Assembly (NCBI GenBank): GCA_019316985.1
Contig: CP079215.1
Coordinates: 4,030,001 to 4,094,000, forward strand
Reading direction: 5' to 3'
DNA length: 64,000 nt
From: Paraniabella defluvii
GTDB taxonomy: Bacteria; Bacteroidota; Bacteroidia; Chitinophagales; Chitinophagaceae
This document shows positions 50,947-63,030 of this stretch, one piece after another (the stretch's first letter is position 1; the number at the start of each line of letters is the position of its first letter). Both the position numbers and the translations under genes were made by a program. The notes beneath the pieces are model-generated. The model had not been told where the DNA came from. It made no database searches and worked only from the letters and a program-made list of their open reading frames with translations.

Positions 50947-51787
50947 TGAAGCGGGGAAAAGGATGGGCAGCATGGCGTGGCTCATTATTTTTTTGATCCG
51001 GAAGGGTTGAGGAAAGTTGCAACCGCTACCTGTAAAGGACGCCCTATAGCCGCCTCTGCATAAGTATAGATGAGTGGTGTTGCTTGTTGTTATATTAAAT
51101 AAATAATTTATTTGTATAGATATGTTTGCCTTAAAAAATGGACAGGGATTCAATGAATGGGTTTTGATTTTTTGAAAAATATGTATATGTTTCCTGCTGC
51201 AGTTATTATGCGCTGGTTTTCAAACCCGGCGTCGGGCACTATGATCAAACAAGATTAAAAGCGATTATATGGAGAGAAGCTGCGACATTCATTGAATTAA
51301 AGCATTTTCTAAATCGTATATTTTCTATAAAAATTAGGCATTTACTGCATATAACGGCCTGAATGAGGCCGAAAATTTGTATCTTTGAAGCATAGGGATG
51401 TTTTATTTAAAAAGAGATGCCTTCTAATTAAACTAATACATAATAGCCTCAAAAGCTATGAACACTAGACTTAAAATGGAAAACGGCTCTCTCTATTTAA
51501 AACAGCGATGCTTTATCCCGGTTGTTTATCACTGTTGTTATAATGCGCTCCTGACAGGTGAGCCTTTATGGGATGGCCAGGTTATAATAGAAATATGAAT
51601 TATCATAAGCCAGGTTATTGTTGGTAAATATTAGTGAATACCATTAACTCAAAAGAAAAATATCACTTCATATTGAATTTACAGAATGCATGAATTTAAC
51701 GAAACCGCAACTGCAGTTACCTGATTAATAAGAAGTTTTTATCTCCTGGGTATATCAGCAACCAGCGCAGGTATCGTTATATGCTGA
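50947..51787. other. Long leader region upstream of the NRPS-PKS genes
   Basis: About 840 bases without a credible gene; the 69-residue minus-strand frame at 50944-51153 is not supported. It contains a GGCCT-GAATG-AGGCC dyad at 51356-51370 and a Bacteroidota -7-like box at 51380-51387. The distance of 400 bases from this box to the start codon would imply a long 5' leader. Confidence 0.4.
51380..51387 (+). promoter_or_regulatory. Possible -7 promoter element (TAnnTTTG)
   Basis: TATCTTTG fits the Bacteroidota -7 consensus. A matching -33 TTG at the usual distance is absent; instead the GGCCT/AGGCC dyad occupies that place, which could be a regulator site. Low confidence. Confidence 0.3.
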
Positions 51788-54700
51788 ATGAAAAAAATGA
51801 AAATGCAGAATCAGATGTATAAGCCGCTTCCGAAGGGCAGTGTGGTGGATTTGTTCGAATCGGCTGCGCATCAAAACCCTGATGGTATTGCCTTAAAATT
51901 CCGGTCAGATTCCTACAGCTTTAGGGAGTTAGATAAAATAATCAATAAATATGCCAACTATTTATTAACAAAGGGTGTTCAAAAGGGTAGTATAGTGGGC
52001 ATCATTTTGGACCGCAGCCCCAGGTTATAATAACTTTGTTGGCGGTATTAAAGTGCGGCGCTGCTTATTTGCCGATTGATCCCGAATTCCCGGAAGACCG
52101 CATAAAGCTGATGCTAGAAGATTCGGAGGCGGCTTTTGTGATAACTGACAGTACTTTTCCGGGTAATCCTGAAACACCTTCTTCAAAGCATTTGGCCATT
52201 GAAGAGGTAGAAGCGGCATTAAAGGATGTTGATCCTACTGCCCCGCGCATAAAAGTATCAGGGGATGATTTGGCATACCTGTTATACACGTCTGGCTCAA
52301 CAGGCAAACCCAAAGGGGTGATGGTGTCTCATAAAAACCTGTTGAATTTTCTTTTGAGTATGAAAGATATTTTTCATACAGATATTCATACTCGTTTATT
52401 GGCGGTAACCACGGTATCTTTCGATATAGCCGGGCTGGAGATATTTTTACCCCTGGTATCCGGCGGGGAGCTGGTTTTAGCTGACAGGAAGGTCACTAAA
52501 GACAGTAAGGCCTTAATAGATTTACTGAACGTTGAAGATATTAATATTTTTCAGGCAACCCCCGCCACCTATAAACTGATGTTGCAGGAAGACTGGCCTT
52601 CCAGGCAGTCGCTAACCCTGTTATGCGGTGGTGAAGCTTTGTCAAAAACAATAGCCGATTCCTTGCTGCAGAAATGTGGCCGCCTGTTTAATATGTATGG
52701 CCCCACTGAAACTACCATCTGGTCTACGGTAAAAGAGATAACCACAAAGGATACTTTTATTTCTATAGGAACGCCTATCCGTAATACAAGTGTTTATATT
52801 CTTGATGAGAATCACGCATTGTTACCTCCGGATGCCGAAGGTGAAATTTTTATAGGCGGCGATGGCGTAGCATTAGGTTATTATAAACGTTCCGAACTAA
52901 CAGCTGAACGTTTTATACCCAACCCGTTCTCCGACGGGGAAGGAGACCGTATTTACAAGACCGGTGATTTGGGTAAGTACCTGGCTAACGGAGAGCTTGT
53001 TTGTTTGGGCAGGAGCGATAATCAGGCCAAGATAAGAGGATATCGTATTGAGTTGGAGGAAATAGAGCATTATTTATCAAAAATAGCCGGAGTAAAAGAT
53101 ACGGTAGTAAAAGTAGAAGGCGCCGACGGCCTCGAACCCAAACTGATTGCCTATATCATTCCTTCCGAGCTGGCTACCTTAAATGGCGGAGAAGTTACCC
53201 GTAATGAAGTCATGCACTGGCGCCGCGAATTAAGCAAAAACCTGCCGGATTATATGATCCCCAATGGTTGGGTGAAGATGGAATCATTTCCGCTTACACC
53301 TAATAAGAAGGTAGACCGGAAGGCGTTGAAATATATAGAACCCCGGGAGGGAGCCGAAGCTGCTTCCCCTCATCTAAAGAGCTCACGGCTTTAACAATAA
53401 AGTTAAAAACAATCTGGGAAAATGAGCTGGGGATTAAGGGCATTGAACCGGATGACAATTTTTTGAATTAGGCGGGAACTCCTTGCTGGCTCAAAAAGTA
53501 GTAAACATCCTCAAAAATGATCACGATATTGATGTTCCTATTACAAAATTGTACCAGCATCCTACTATCGACGCCCTCCAGAAATTCTTAAAGGGAGAAG
53601 AAAAATCTTTACGCAGGCCGGTTAAAAAAATGACCAGCGGGTATCTGACAATGCTATCGCGGTAATAGGGATGGAATGTAATTTCCCCGGTGTTACTACC
53701 ATCGAAGGTTTTGGGACTTGCTCAAGACCGGGAAAGAAACTACCCGTTTTTTTTTCAACCGAAGAGCTGGATAAAACTTTGCCGGAAAATGTGAAGAACG
53801 ATCCTTCTTACGTAAAAGCAAGAGGAGTGCTGGACGGTGTGGAGCTTTTCGATGCCGAATTTTTCGGTATCAGTCCGCGTTTGGCCGAACTGATGGACCC
53901 ACAGCACAGGCTCTTCCTTGAAACCTCGAGAAACCTGCTCGAAAAAACGGGGTATCTCTCTGATAAAAGAACATCGGTAATCGGAGTATTTACCGGTTGT
54001 GGTCCTAATACTTACTTTAACAATAATGTTGTAGGGCATAAAAATAAAATCGATATACACAGCATACCGGTTCTTTCTGTTTCTGATAAAGATTATATAA
54101 GCAGCCGCGTAAGCTACCATTTAAATTTGTCGGGGCCTTCTGTAAATATAAATACAGCCTGCTCTACCTCGCTGGTAGCCATTGCTCAGGCGGTAGAGAG
54201 CTTAAGGGCCGGGCAGTCTGACGTTGCGATAGCAGGAGGGGTGGCTATAACTGTTCCGGTAAATAGCGGTCATTTATATGAAGAAGGCTCTATGCTGAGT
54301 GCCGACGGCCATTGCAGGCCTTTTGACGCAGATGCCAAGGGTACCGTTTTCAGCGATGGTGTTGGTGCTGTTTTATTAAAGCGGCTAAAAGATGCCGTAA
54401 ACGACGGTGATACTATTTATGCTGTTGTAAAAGGCGTGGGGTAAACAACGACGGTGGTAACAAAGGCAGTTTTACAGCGCCGAGCGCTGAAGGGCAGGCA
54501 GCGGCAATATTGATGGCCCTTGAGGACGCTAAAATAAAACCGGCAGATATTTCTTATATAGAAGCGCATGGTACTGCAACTCCGTTAGGAGATCCTATTG
54601 AAATAGATGGATTAAAACTTGCTTTTGGAAAACAGGAAAAAAAGCAGTTCTGTTCGATAGGGTCGGTTAAAAGCAATTTTGGGCATTTAACACACGCAGC

Positions 54701-57700
54701 AGGCGTTGCTGGATTTATAAAAACAGTATTGTCTCTCTATCATAAACAACTGGCGCCCTCCATCAATTTCTCCAGGCCTAACCCGCATATTGATTTTGAG
54801 AACAGTCCCTTTATTGTTAACGATCAGTTCAGGGAGTGGAAAACCGGGGGAAAAGGATCGCAGGAGTGAGCTCATTAGGAGTAGGTGGAACCAATGCACA
54901 TGTAGTGATAGAAGAGTACGAGCAACTTGTTGCCACTGCTGAAAAAAAAATCAGATAAGGAGCCACAACTGATTTGCTGGTCGGCGCAACATCCGGAGAG
55001 CCTGGCAGGGTATGCTCAGAAACTACATACATTTTTGGAGGCCAATCCTGCAATTGATTTAAGCCAGCTGGCTTACACTATTAACACAACAAGGCAGGAC
55101 CTGGCAGTACGCAATTTTATAGTAGCCCGCAATACAGGTGATCTGGTGGCTCAGTTAGCGCAAACCGACGTTATTACCGCTGCCAGTTACCGGGTGAAAG
55201 AGAAAACCATAACATCGCGTTTTTGTTTCCGGGGCAGGGAAACCAGTATCCCAATATGGGCCGAGACCTATATGACAATGAAGAGGTTTACAGGGCGGCT
55301 GTGGACGAATGTGCTGAAATACTGGAGCAGATCATGCATGAAGATATACGGGATATCATCTTCGTAGATGACGCTGACGAGGTGGCCGCGCAAAAGTTAA
55401 AAAATACACGGTATGCGCAACCGGCTATATTCACTACATCTTATGCGCTGGCGAAGCTATATATGAGCTGGGGCATTAATCCCGTTGCATTTGCTGGTCA
55501 TAGCGTGGGAGAATTTGTGGGCGCTCATCTCTCCGGTATATTTTCGCTCCGTGATGTTTTTTATATATCGTAGCAGAGCGCGGCCGGCTGATCAGCACAT
55601 TGCCTGGAGGTAGCATGCTTTCAGTAAGGGCTTCTGAAGAAAAGGTGCGGACGTTGTTACCTCCCGATCTTTATATAGCGGCACAAAACGCTGCAGAACT
55701 CTGTGTGGTTTCCGGCGAAACAGAAGCTATCAACAATTTTGCCCGAAAGCTGGGCGAAGAAGGTATTATCAACAAACCGTTAAGAACAAGCCACGCTTTC
55801 CATTCAGCAATGATGGATCCGATCGTTCCGCTGTTAAAAGCGATTATCGAAACAACAACCATGCATGTTCCCAAAATTCCGATCATGTCAACGGTTACTG
55901 CAGGGTGGCTGAAAGATAACGAAGCTACCAGTGCCTCCTATTGGTCTGAGCATACCCGCGAGACGGTTCGGTTTGGACAGGCTTTGAAAAACATGCAGGA
56001 AGATCTCAACCCGTTATTCCTGGAAGCTGGACCGGGTACGTCATCAACTGTTTTTGTCAATCAGAATGGTATTGGTCCTAACTCTTTTGCCGCCCTTAGT
56101 ACAGCCACGTTGCTTACCGGTGAAGCTGTTGCCGTAAGAAATGTATTGGGCAAATTATGGCAACGGGGCGTAGCAATAAACTGGAATAAGATTTATAGAG
56201 GCGGCAATTATAGCATTATGCACAATGTGCCCACCTATGCTTATAATAAAAAGCGTTTTTGGGTAGATCCCCGGAGCAGCCATATCAGACTCAACCGGTA
56301 TTAGGAACAACTCCAACAATAAATGAAACAACGACTAACATATCCACTAACACAATGAGCAGGAAAAATATTTTACTCGAAAAACTGAAAGAAACAATTG
56401 AGTCGGCATCAGGATTATCTGTGGCAGACGCTAATCCCAACAGCAATTTTGCCGAACTGGGGTTAGATTCGCTTTTGCTTACGCAGCTAACCAGCAGCCT
56501 TAAGAAGGAATTTTCAATTCCTGTTACTTTCAGGCAGCTCAGCGAAAATTATGATAGCCTGAACAAGCTGGTAGAATTTTATGATGCCAACTTACCGGCA
56601 TCTGTGTTTGCCGGCAATAGTACGCCTCAGCCGGCGCCCGCTGCGGCCGCTGTGATCCCCACCAGTCAGGCTCCTGTTTTCAACAGCGTTCCGCAAATCG
56701 GGGAGATATGCTTGGTTTAATGTCGTTACAGCTTCAATTGCTGACACAGCAGGTGGCGATGATGCAGCAAGGCGCTGCGGGAAACCATGCAATAGCGGGG
56801 AATGGTAACCTCTCAATAGTAAACCATACCGCCAATGTTGTTACAAATGTCAATGGCGCCGGTGCCGGAGCTACGGAAGAGTTAACAGCGGAAGAGAAGA
56901 TAGAGCTTAAAAAGCCTTTTGGAGCCACTGCCCGCATTGAAAAAAAAAGTTACCGAGATCTCAGCAGATCAGCAAAAGTATATTACCGATTTTATAGCGG
57001 CCTACAATAAAAAAACGGCAAAGAGTAAAGAATATACGCAGAAGCATCGTGCTCATATGGCCGATCCCGCGTGGTTTCCGGTTTCAGGCCGTATACAAAG
57101 GAAATGGTGTATTCCATTGTCACCAATAAATCAAAAGGCTGTTACCTGTGGGATATTGATGGCAATAAATACATAGATGCATTAAATGGATTTGGATCTA
57201 ACTTCCTGGGCTATCAACCCGATTTTGTGAAGAACGCATTATTACAGCAGGTAGAAGACGGATATGAAACAGGTCCGCAACATGTGCTGGCCGGGGAGGT
57301 AGCTGATCTTGTTTGTGAGCTAACCGGTATGGAGCGCGCGGGCTTATGTAATACCGGCTCCGAAGCCGTATTGGGAGCGATGAGAATTGCGCGTACGGTT
57401 AGCGGAAAAGATATTATAGTAGCCTTTGCAGGCTCTTATCATGGTATAACAGATGAGGTGCTTGTCAGGGGTAGCAAAAACTCAAAACTTATCCGGCTGC
57501 TTCAGGTATACTGGCCGGTAATGTTCAGAATATGCTGATACTTGAGTATGGCACCGAAGAATCTTTAAGAATTATAAAGGAAAGGGCGTCTGAAATTGCT
57601 GCTGTTTTGGTAGAACCCGTTCAGAGCCGCAGGCCCGAATTTGCGCCGGTAGCCTTTTTGAAAGAACTGAGGAAAATTACGGCAGCAGTTGATGTAGCCC

Positions 57701-58474
57701 TTATTTTCGATGAGGTTATAACAGGGTTCAGAAGCCATTTAGGCGGTACACAGGCGCTGTTTGGTATAAAAGCAGATTTAGCCACCTATGGTAAAGTTGC
57801 GGGTGCCGGTATTTCTATAGGCATTATAGCCGGAAGTAAAAAGTATATGGATGCACTGGATGGAGGTTTCTGGGAATATGGCGACAATTCAATTCCGGAA
57901 GTAGGGGTTACTTATTTCGCGGGTACTTTTGTTCGTCACCCGCTGGCATTAGCTACTACCAAAGCTGCGCTTACCTTCCTGAAGTCGCAGGGACCAGGCC
58001 TTCAGAAAGAGATGAATGAGAAAACTGACCGGCTGGTTGAAAGACTGAACCAGATTACCCAGAAATACAGGGTTCCTATATACATCGTTCATTTTTCCTC
58101 TTTATGGAAAATTAAATTTAAAGAAGAGTATCCTTACTACGAATTGCTGTTTGCGCTGATGCGCTTGCGCAATATTCATATCTGGGATCTGTTTCCCTGT
58201 TATTTAACCATTGCGCATACACCCGAAGATATAGATGCTATTTGCGTAGCCTTTGAGGAAAGCATTGCCGAGCTTTGCCAGGCAGGGTTTATTCCCAGGC
58301 AGCGCCGGAGGCAGCTGTTTCCCAAAGCGGATCGCCGGTAACCATTATAGATAATTCCGCGCCACCGGTTCCGGGGCGCGACTGGGAAAAGACCAGAATG
58401 GAAATCCTGCCTGGTTTGCGCCCGACGCAGATAATCCCGGCAAGTATTTGCAAATCTCATTGAACGATAAATAA
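51788..58474 (+). CDS. Hybrid NRPS-PKS, A-PCP-KS-AT-ACP-aminotransferase, frameshifted
   Basis: Start ATG 51788; about 2,229 residues. A1 (51830-53350): YLLYTSGSTGKPKGV, FDIAGLE, GGEALS, NMYGPTETTIW, GYRIELEEIE. PCP (about 53390-53610): DNFF-ELGGNSLLAQ with the Ser. KS (53670-54930): NTACSTSLVAIA (Cys), EAHGTATPLGDP and KSNFGHLTHAAG (both His). AT (55215-56290): FPGQGNQYP, GHSVGEFVGAHLSG (Ser) and SHAFHSAMMDP, the HAFH form of malonyl-specific ATs. ACP (56355-56600): LGLDSLLLTQ. Class III aminotransferase (57030-58300): NTGSEAVLGAM, IFDEVITGFR, ATYGKVAGAG with the PLP Lys. At least a dozen one-base shifts, for example near 52028, 53385, 54441, 54860, 55215 and 56945. No C domain precedes A1, so this is a loading module. 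The real C-terminus NPGKYLQISLNDK ends one base before the next ATG. Confidence 0.88.
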
Positions 58475-61400
58475 ATGATGACTGTAGAAAAGAGAAATAA
58501 TACTGTAGTAGACTTCGACCCGTTTTCCGGAGATATAATTGAAAAAATTGTTCCAGCTATAGAATCTCAAAAGAGATCTTTGCATCTTGCATCCTGGGCG
58601 GGGAGGATGCCAACCTGGCCTATAACTTATCGTTATCTCTAAATTTTACAGGTAAGCTTAATGAAAACGCGCTTAGAAAATCTATCATTGAGCTGCACCG
58701 GCGTCATGAATCGCTGAGAGCAACATTTACTGAAGATGGCTCTCAAATGATTATTTATGAGTCAAAGGTTCCTCATCTGCATTTTCAGGACCTGGAGGCG
58801 TTCGATCAGCCGGCGCAGCAACATATACTGGAGGAATACCACAGTCAGAATGCCCGGTCTCCTTTCGATTTATTCAACGGGCCTTTAACAAGAACAGCGC
58901 TTTTTCGTTTAAGTGCCGAAGAGTACAGGCTTACCGTTACGGCCCATCACATTATCTGTGACGGATGGTCGCTGGGGTTCTCCTGGAAGACTTATCCAGG
59001 CTGTACAACGCCGAATCTTCGGGGTTAGTGCTTTCTTCAAAGCCATTGCCGTTCAGCGATTACGTGATGCGCTCCGTTCAATACGAGCAGTCGGCTGACT
59101 ACAAAAAGTACTTAATTACTGGAAGCGTCAATATGAAGATGATGTGCCCGTTTTTGAAGTTCCGCCCGATTTTCCCAGGCCTGCGAGAAGAACTTATACA
59201 GCCGGCAGGGAAGATTTTGTAATGTCTGTTGAAACAGCCGAAAAAATAAAAAAGCTAGGTGCGCGGTACGGGTGTAGCTTCGTAAATACCTTGCTGTCTG
59301 TATTCGAGGTGCTTCTGTATAAGTATTCGGGAAGCGCCGACGTAATTGTGGCTTTACCTACCGCCGGTCAGGCATCCAACGAAATGTATGATTTAATAGG
59401 TCATTGCGTAAACCTGCTTCCGTTAAGAAGCCGCCCCAATGCAACCTTATCGTTTGCCGATTATCTGGTGGAGAGAAAATCGAAGATGCTTGAAGATTAC
59501 GACCATCAGCAATTTACTTTTGGTACATTCCTGCAAAAAATAAAGATTGAGAGAGACCCGTCGCGTATTCCGCTGGTGCCGGTAGCATTTAATATCGATA
59601 TCGGAATGGATGATCAGGTTAGTTTTAACAACCTGAACTATAGCATTAGCAACAATAAAAGAGCATCAGAAACTTTTGAGCTTTTCCTTAATGTTACCAA
59701 TTGTAAAGAAGGATACGAATTCCAATGGTCGTACAACAGGCAACTATACCACTCTTCAACCATCCAGGGGCTGATGGCTTCTTTTAATTATTTGGTAAAG
59801 CAAATAATTGATGAGCCAGAAGTAAAGATCGGCATCCTCAGGATAGATGAAACCCGCGGCGCCTTTGATTTGTTACTGCAACAATATGGCGATGGTATAT
59901 TGAATATGACGATGATCGAACTTTTTGAAAAGTCGGTGCAATCTTTTCCCGGTGCTACAGCTGTTCGTTTCGGAGATCATGCAATAACTTATAGCGAACT
60001 TGATTGGGAGTCCAACAGGCTGGCCAATTACCTGTTGTTTAAAGGCATCCACAAAAATGACCGTGTTGCAATTGTCCTGGACCGCGGGATTAACATTATT
60101 GTGTCTATACTGGCAGTTTTGAAATGCGGGGCTTCCTATATTCCTGTAGATCCCTATTATCCCAAAGACAGGGTGGTATTTATGATTGATGATGCCGATG
60201 CGCAGTTTATCATCACATCACTGGCTCATGTGAATCTTTTCGACAACGAGCGGGTAAATACCGTTGTGCTGGATGAAGTACAAAAAGAGCTGGAACAGTG
60301 TTCCGTGAACAGCCCCGCTGTTGAGTTTGGCCCTGAAACTATTGCCTACATATTATATACATCGGGTTCTACGGGCAAACCTAAAGGAGCTATGGTTACG
60401 CACCGCAACCTGGTGCACTTTTTAAAAGGCATGCAAAACGCCTTTCACATTACCAGTGAATCCAGATTTTTGTCTGTATCCAGCATTTCTTTCGATGCCT
60501 CCTGCTTCGACAACTACCTGAGTCTGGTAAATGGCGCGGAACTGGTGTTAACCAGCAATGAAATTATTAAAGATGGCCAGCTGCTGCTGAACGAAATTGA
60601 ACGAAGACAAATCAGTATCATACTGGCCACACCAATTACATTCAAATTAATGCTGGCAGCTGAGTGGAATAAAAAATACCGGTTACATTGCTGTCGGCCG
60701 GTGAAGTGCTGCTTCCTGCCCTGGCTAAAGAGCTGCTTCCAAGATGTAAAGCGCTGTATATAATGTTTACGGTCCAACCGAAACCACCGTTATTTGTACA
60801 CTCACCCGTGTATTGAACGACAGCAGGATTACGATAGGGGCAGCTATTGCCGATACCCCAATATATATACTGGATGAGCAGATGAAGCCGGTTGCGGATG
60901 GTGAGATGGGAGAAATTTTTATCGGGGGAAGGGGTTTCCAGAGGGTATTGGAAAAGGGAAGACCTGACAAGTCAAAAATTTGTTGCGGATCCTTTCGCCG
61001 CAAAGGCCGGTGCAAGGATGTATCGCAGCGGCGACCTCGGAAGGCGTAAGAAAAACGGCGAAATAAAATATGAGGGTCGTGTTGATAACCAGGTTAAAAT
61101 CAGGGGATTCAGGATCGAACTAGGGAAATTGAATACCACCTGTCGCGCCTGAACCATATACAAGACGTGGCAACTGCTGTGCATGAAGATCAGCATGGTG
61201 AAAAGAATATCGTGGCGTATATTATATCTGATCTGGAAGAGGGGAAAGATGAAAGTACATTCAGGAAAGATATAATTGTAGGCTGGGGAAACCAGCTTCG
61301 CAATCATCTTCCCTATTTTATGATCCCTTCTTTTTGGGTACGGGTAAAACAATTTCCACTTAGCCCCAATGGAAAAGTGGATGTAAAGAAACTGGCGCCG

Positions 61401-62490
61401 CGGAAATGTATAAGCGCCAGGAAGCAGCACATGCGAATAATCAAACCGATAAGCAGGCCCCGCTCAGCGAAAATGAACAGCTTATTAAAGATATCTGGGA
61501 GTCGGAGCTGGGTTTGACCGATTTGTCGATTGAAGATAATTTTTTTTGAACTGGGTGGGCATTCTATGATTGCCGTGAAAGTGATGAGCCGTATCGGTAA
61601 ACAAACCGATACAAAGCTGCCTATCGCTTCTTTATTTGAATACCCCACTATCGCTTCTTTGTCGAAATTGCTTGACAAAACTGCTCATTTTAAGTACAGG
61701 TCGCTTATACCTATTAAGCAAACAGGCTCCAAGCTTCCTATTTACCTGGTGCACGGGGATCCTTAAATATTCTTCTTTATAAAAATCTCGAGCCATTTTT
61801 AAGTGAAGATCAGCCGTTGTACGGTATTCAGGCATTGGGTTTAGACGGTGACTTATCACATTTAAGCACTATGGAGAGCATAGTAAAGAGATACCTGGAG
61901 GAGTTATTGGAACAAAATCCGAACGGGCCGTATATTTTGATCGGTTATTCTTATGGCGGTATTGTTGTTTTTGAAATGGCGCGGCAGCTAATGGCAATGG
62001 GAAAGGAGATCAGGATGCTGGGTATAATGGATACAAATGTAAGCGACCGGGCACGTGTAGAGGAAAAGCCGGGCAGGCTCACCAGGTTTCTGGGGCGGCA
62101 GGTCAAAAAAGCGATATTTTTCGGGGTAATCTGACGCATTCTCCCGGGGAAGTGATTAAGTATCAATGGAATGTTCTTCGCAGGAAGCTGGACAAAAATT
62201 TTGAGGAAGCAGAAGACGAACAGATTTATGATTATGATAAACCGGTGATTGAGGCCTATAACAATGCCTATTATAATTATGATTTAAAGCCGCTCGATAT
62301 TAAGGTGCACCTTTTCAGGGTTAAAGAACGCACTTATTTTGTTGATGACCGTACCTACCTGGGATGGATGAAATATGCAAAAAAAGGGGTAGCGGTATAT
62401 GATGTTACCGGTGATCATAAAACCTTTATTCTTCCGCCGCATAATGAACATCTTATTAAAAAAATTGAAAAGATAATAAGCACCCTTTGA
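58475..62490 (+). CDS. NRPS termination module C-A-PCP-TE, frameshifted
   Basis: ATG 58475 follows the stop of the upstream gene without a gap, indicating coupled translation. C domain (58560-59850): RRHESLRATFTEDG, TVTAHHIICDGWS with the intact HHxxxDG. A2 (59900-61400): AYILYTSGSTGKPKGAMV, FDASCFD, LLSAGEVL (after correction near 60680), NVYGPTETTVI, IRGFRIELG. PCP (61455-61680): FFELGGHSMIAVK. Thioesterase (61710-62490): LPIYLVHGD, LIGYSYGGIVVFEMA with the Ser, and GDHKTFILPPHNEHL with the His. About 1,338 residues. Shifts near 58575, 58985, 59125, 60680, 60760, 60940, 61125, 61405, 61545, 61765 and 62125. It receives the aminated acyl chain from the first protein, adds amino acid 2 and releases the product. 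No MbtH, PPTase or exporter gene follows. Confidence 0.88.
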
Positions 62491-62635
62491 TTGCGCCTGT
62501 AAAAGAATGACTATATTTACGGGTTTTTATGCGGGTAAAAAGACTACTGAATGCAAGTTGTATAATAATCGCTGTTAATGTGACTGCTTAATACTTCTTT
62601 GTGCTTAAATTTGCTTAATAGAAAATTTTTTTTTG

Positions 62636-63030
62636 ATGAAGAAAACAATTCTGATAGTTGATGATGAACCAACCATACTTAAACTTTTAGAGTTTGTTTT
62701 ATCAAAAGACTACCAAACCGAGTTAAAAAGCAACGGGTATGAGGCAATTCAATGGTTAGAGGAGGAAACAAGCCTGATTTGATCATCCTTGATGTTAACA
62801 TGCCTTATTTTAATGGAACAGAGTTTTTAAACTCTATTAAAATCAGCGGTATTTTTTCCAAAATACCAGTAATATTGCTTACAGGCACAGCTGATACCAA
62901 AAATCTCGAAGCTCAACTAAGATTTCCGGTAAACGAAATAATACAAAAACCTTTTAATCCAACTAAGCTTAAAGATGCCGTCAAATACCTACTTGCTGAA
63001 CACACAAAACTCTTCGCATCTGAAAACTAA
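62636..63030 (+). CDS. Single-domain response regulator, frameshifted
   Basis: Starts at ATG 62636: KKTILIVDDEPTILKLLEFV has the metal-binding Asp pair. A shift near 62756 leads to KPDLIILDVNMPYFNGTEFL with the acceptor Asp, VILLTGTADT with the Thr and EIIQKPFNPTKL with the Lys. About 131 residues and no output domain. The stop TAA is followed in the same frame by the sugar transferase reading, so both may be made from one message or could once have been a fusion. Partner kinase unknown. Confidence 0.8.

Noticed and set aside
62501..62535. GTAAA/TTTAC hairpin after the NRPS genes as terminator
   Set aside because: Only five base pairs with a long loop; too weak to call.
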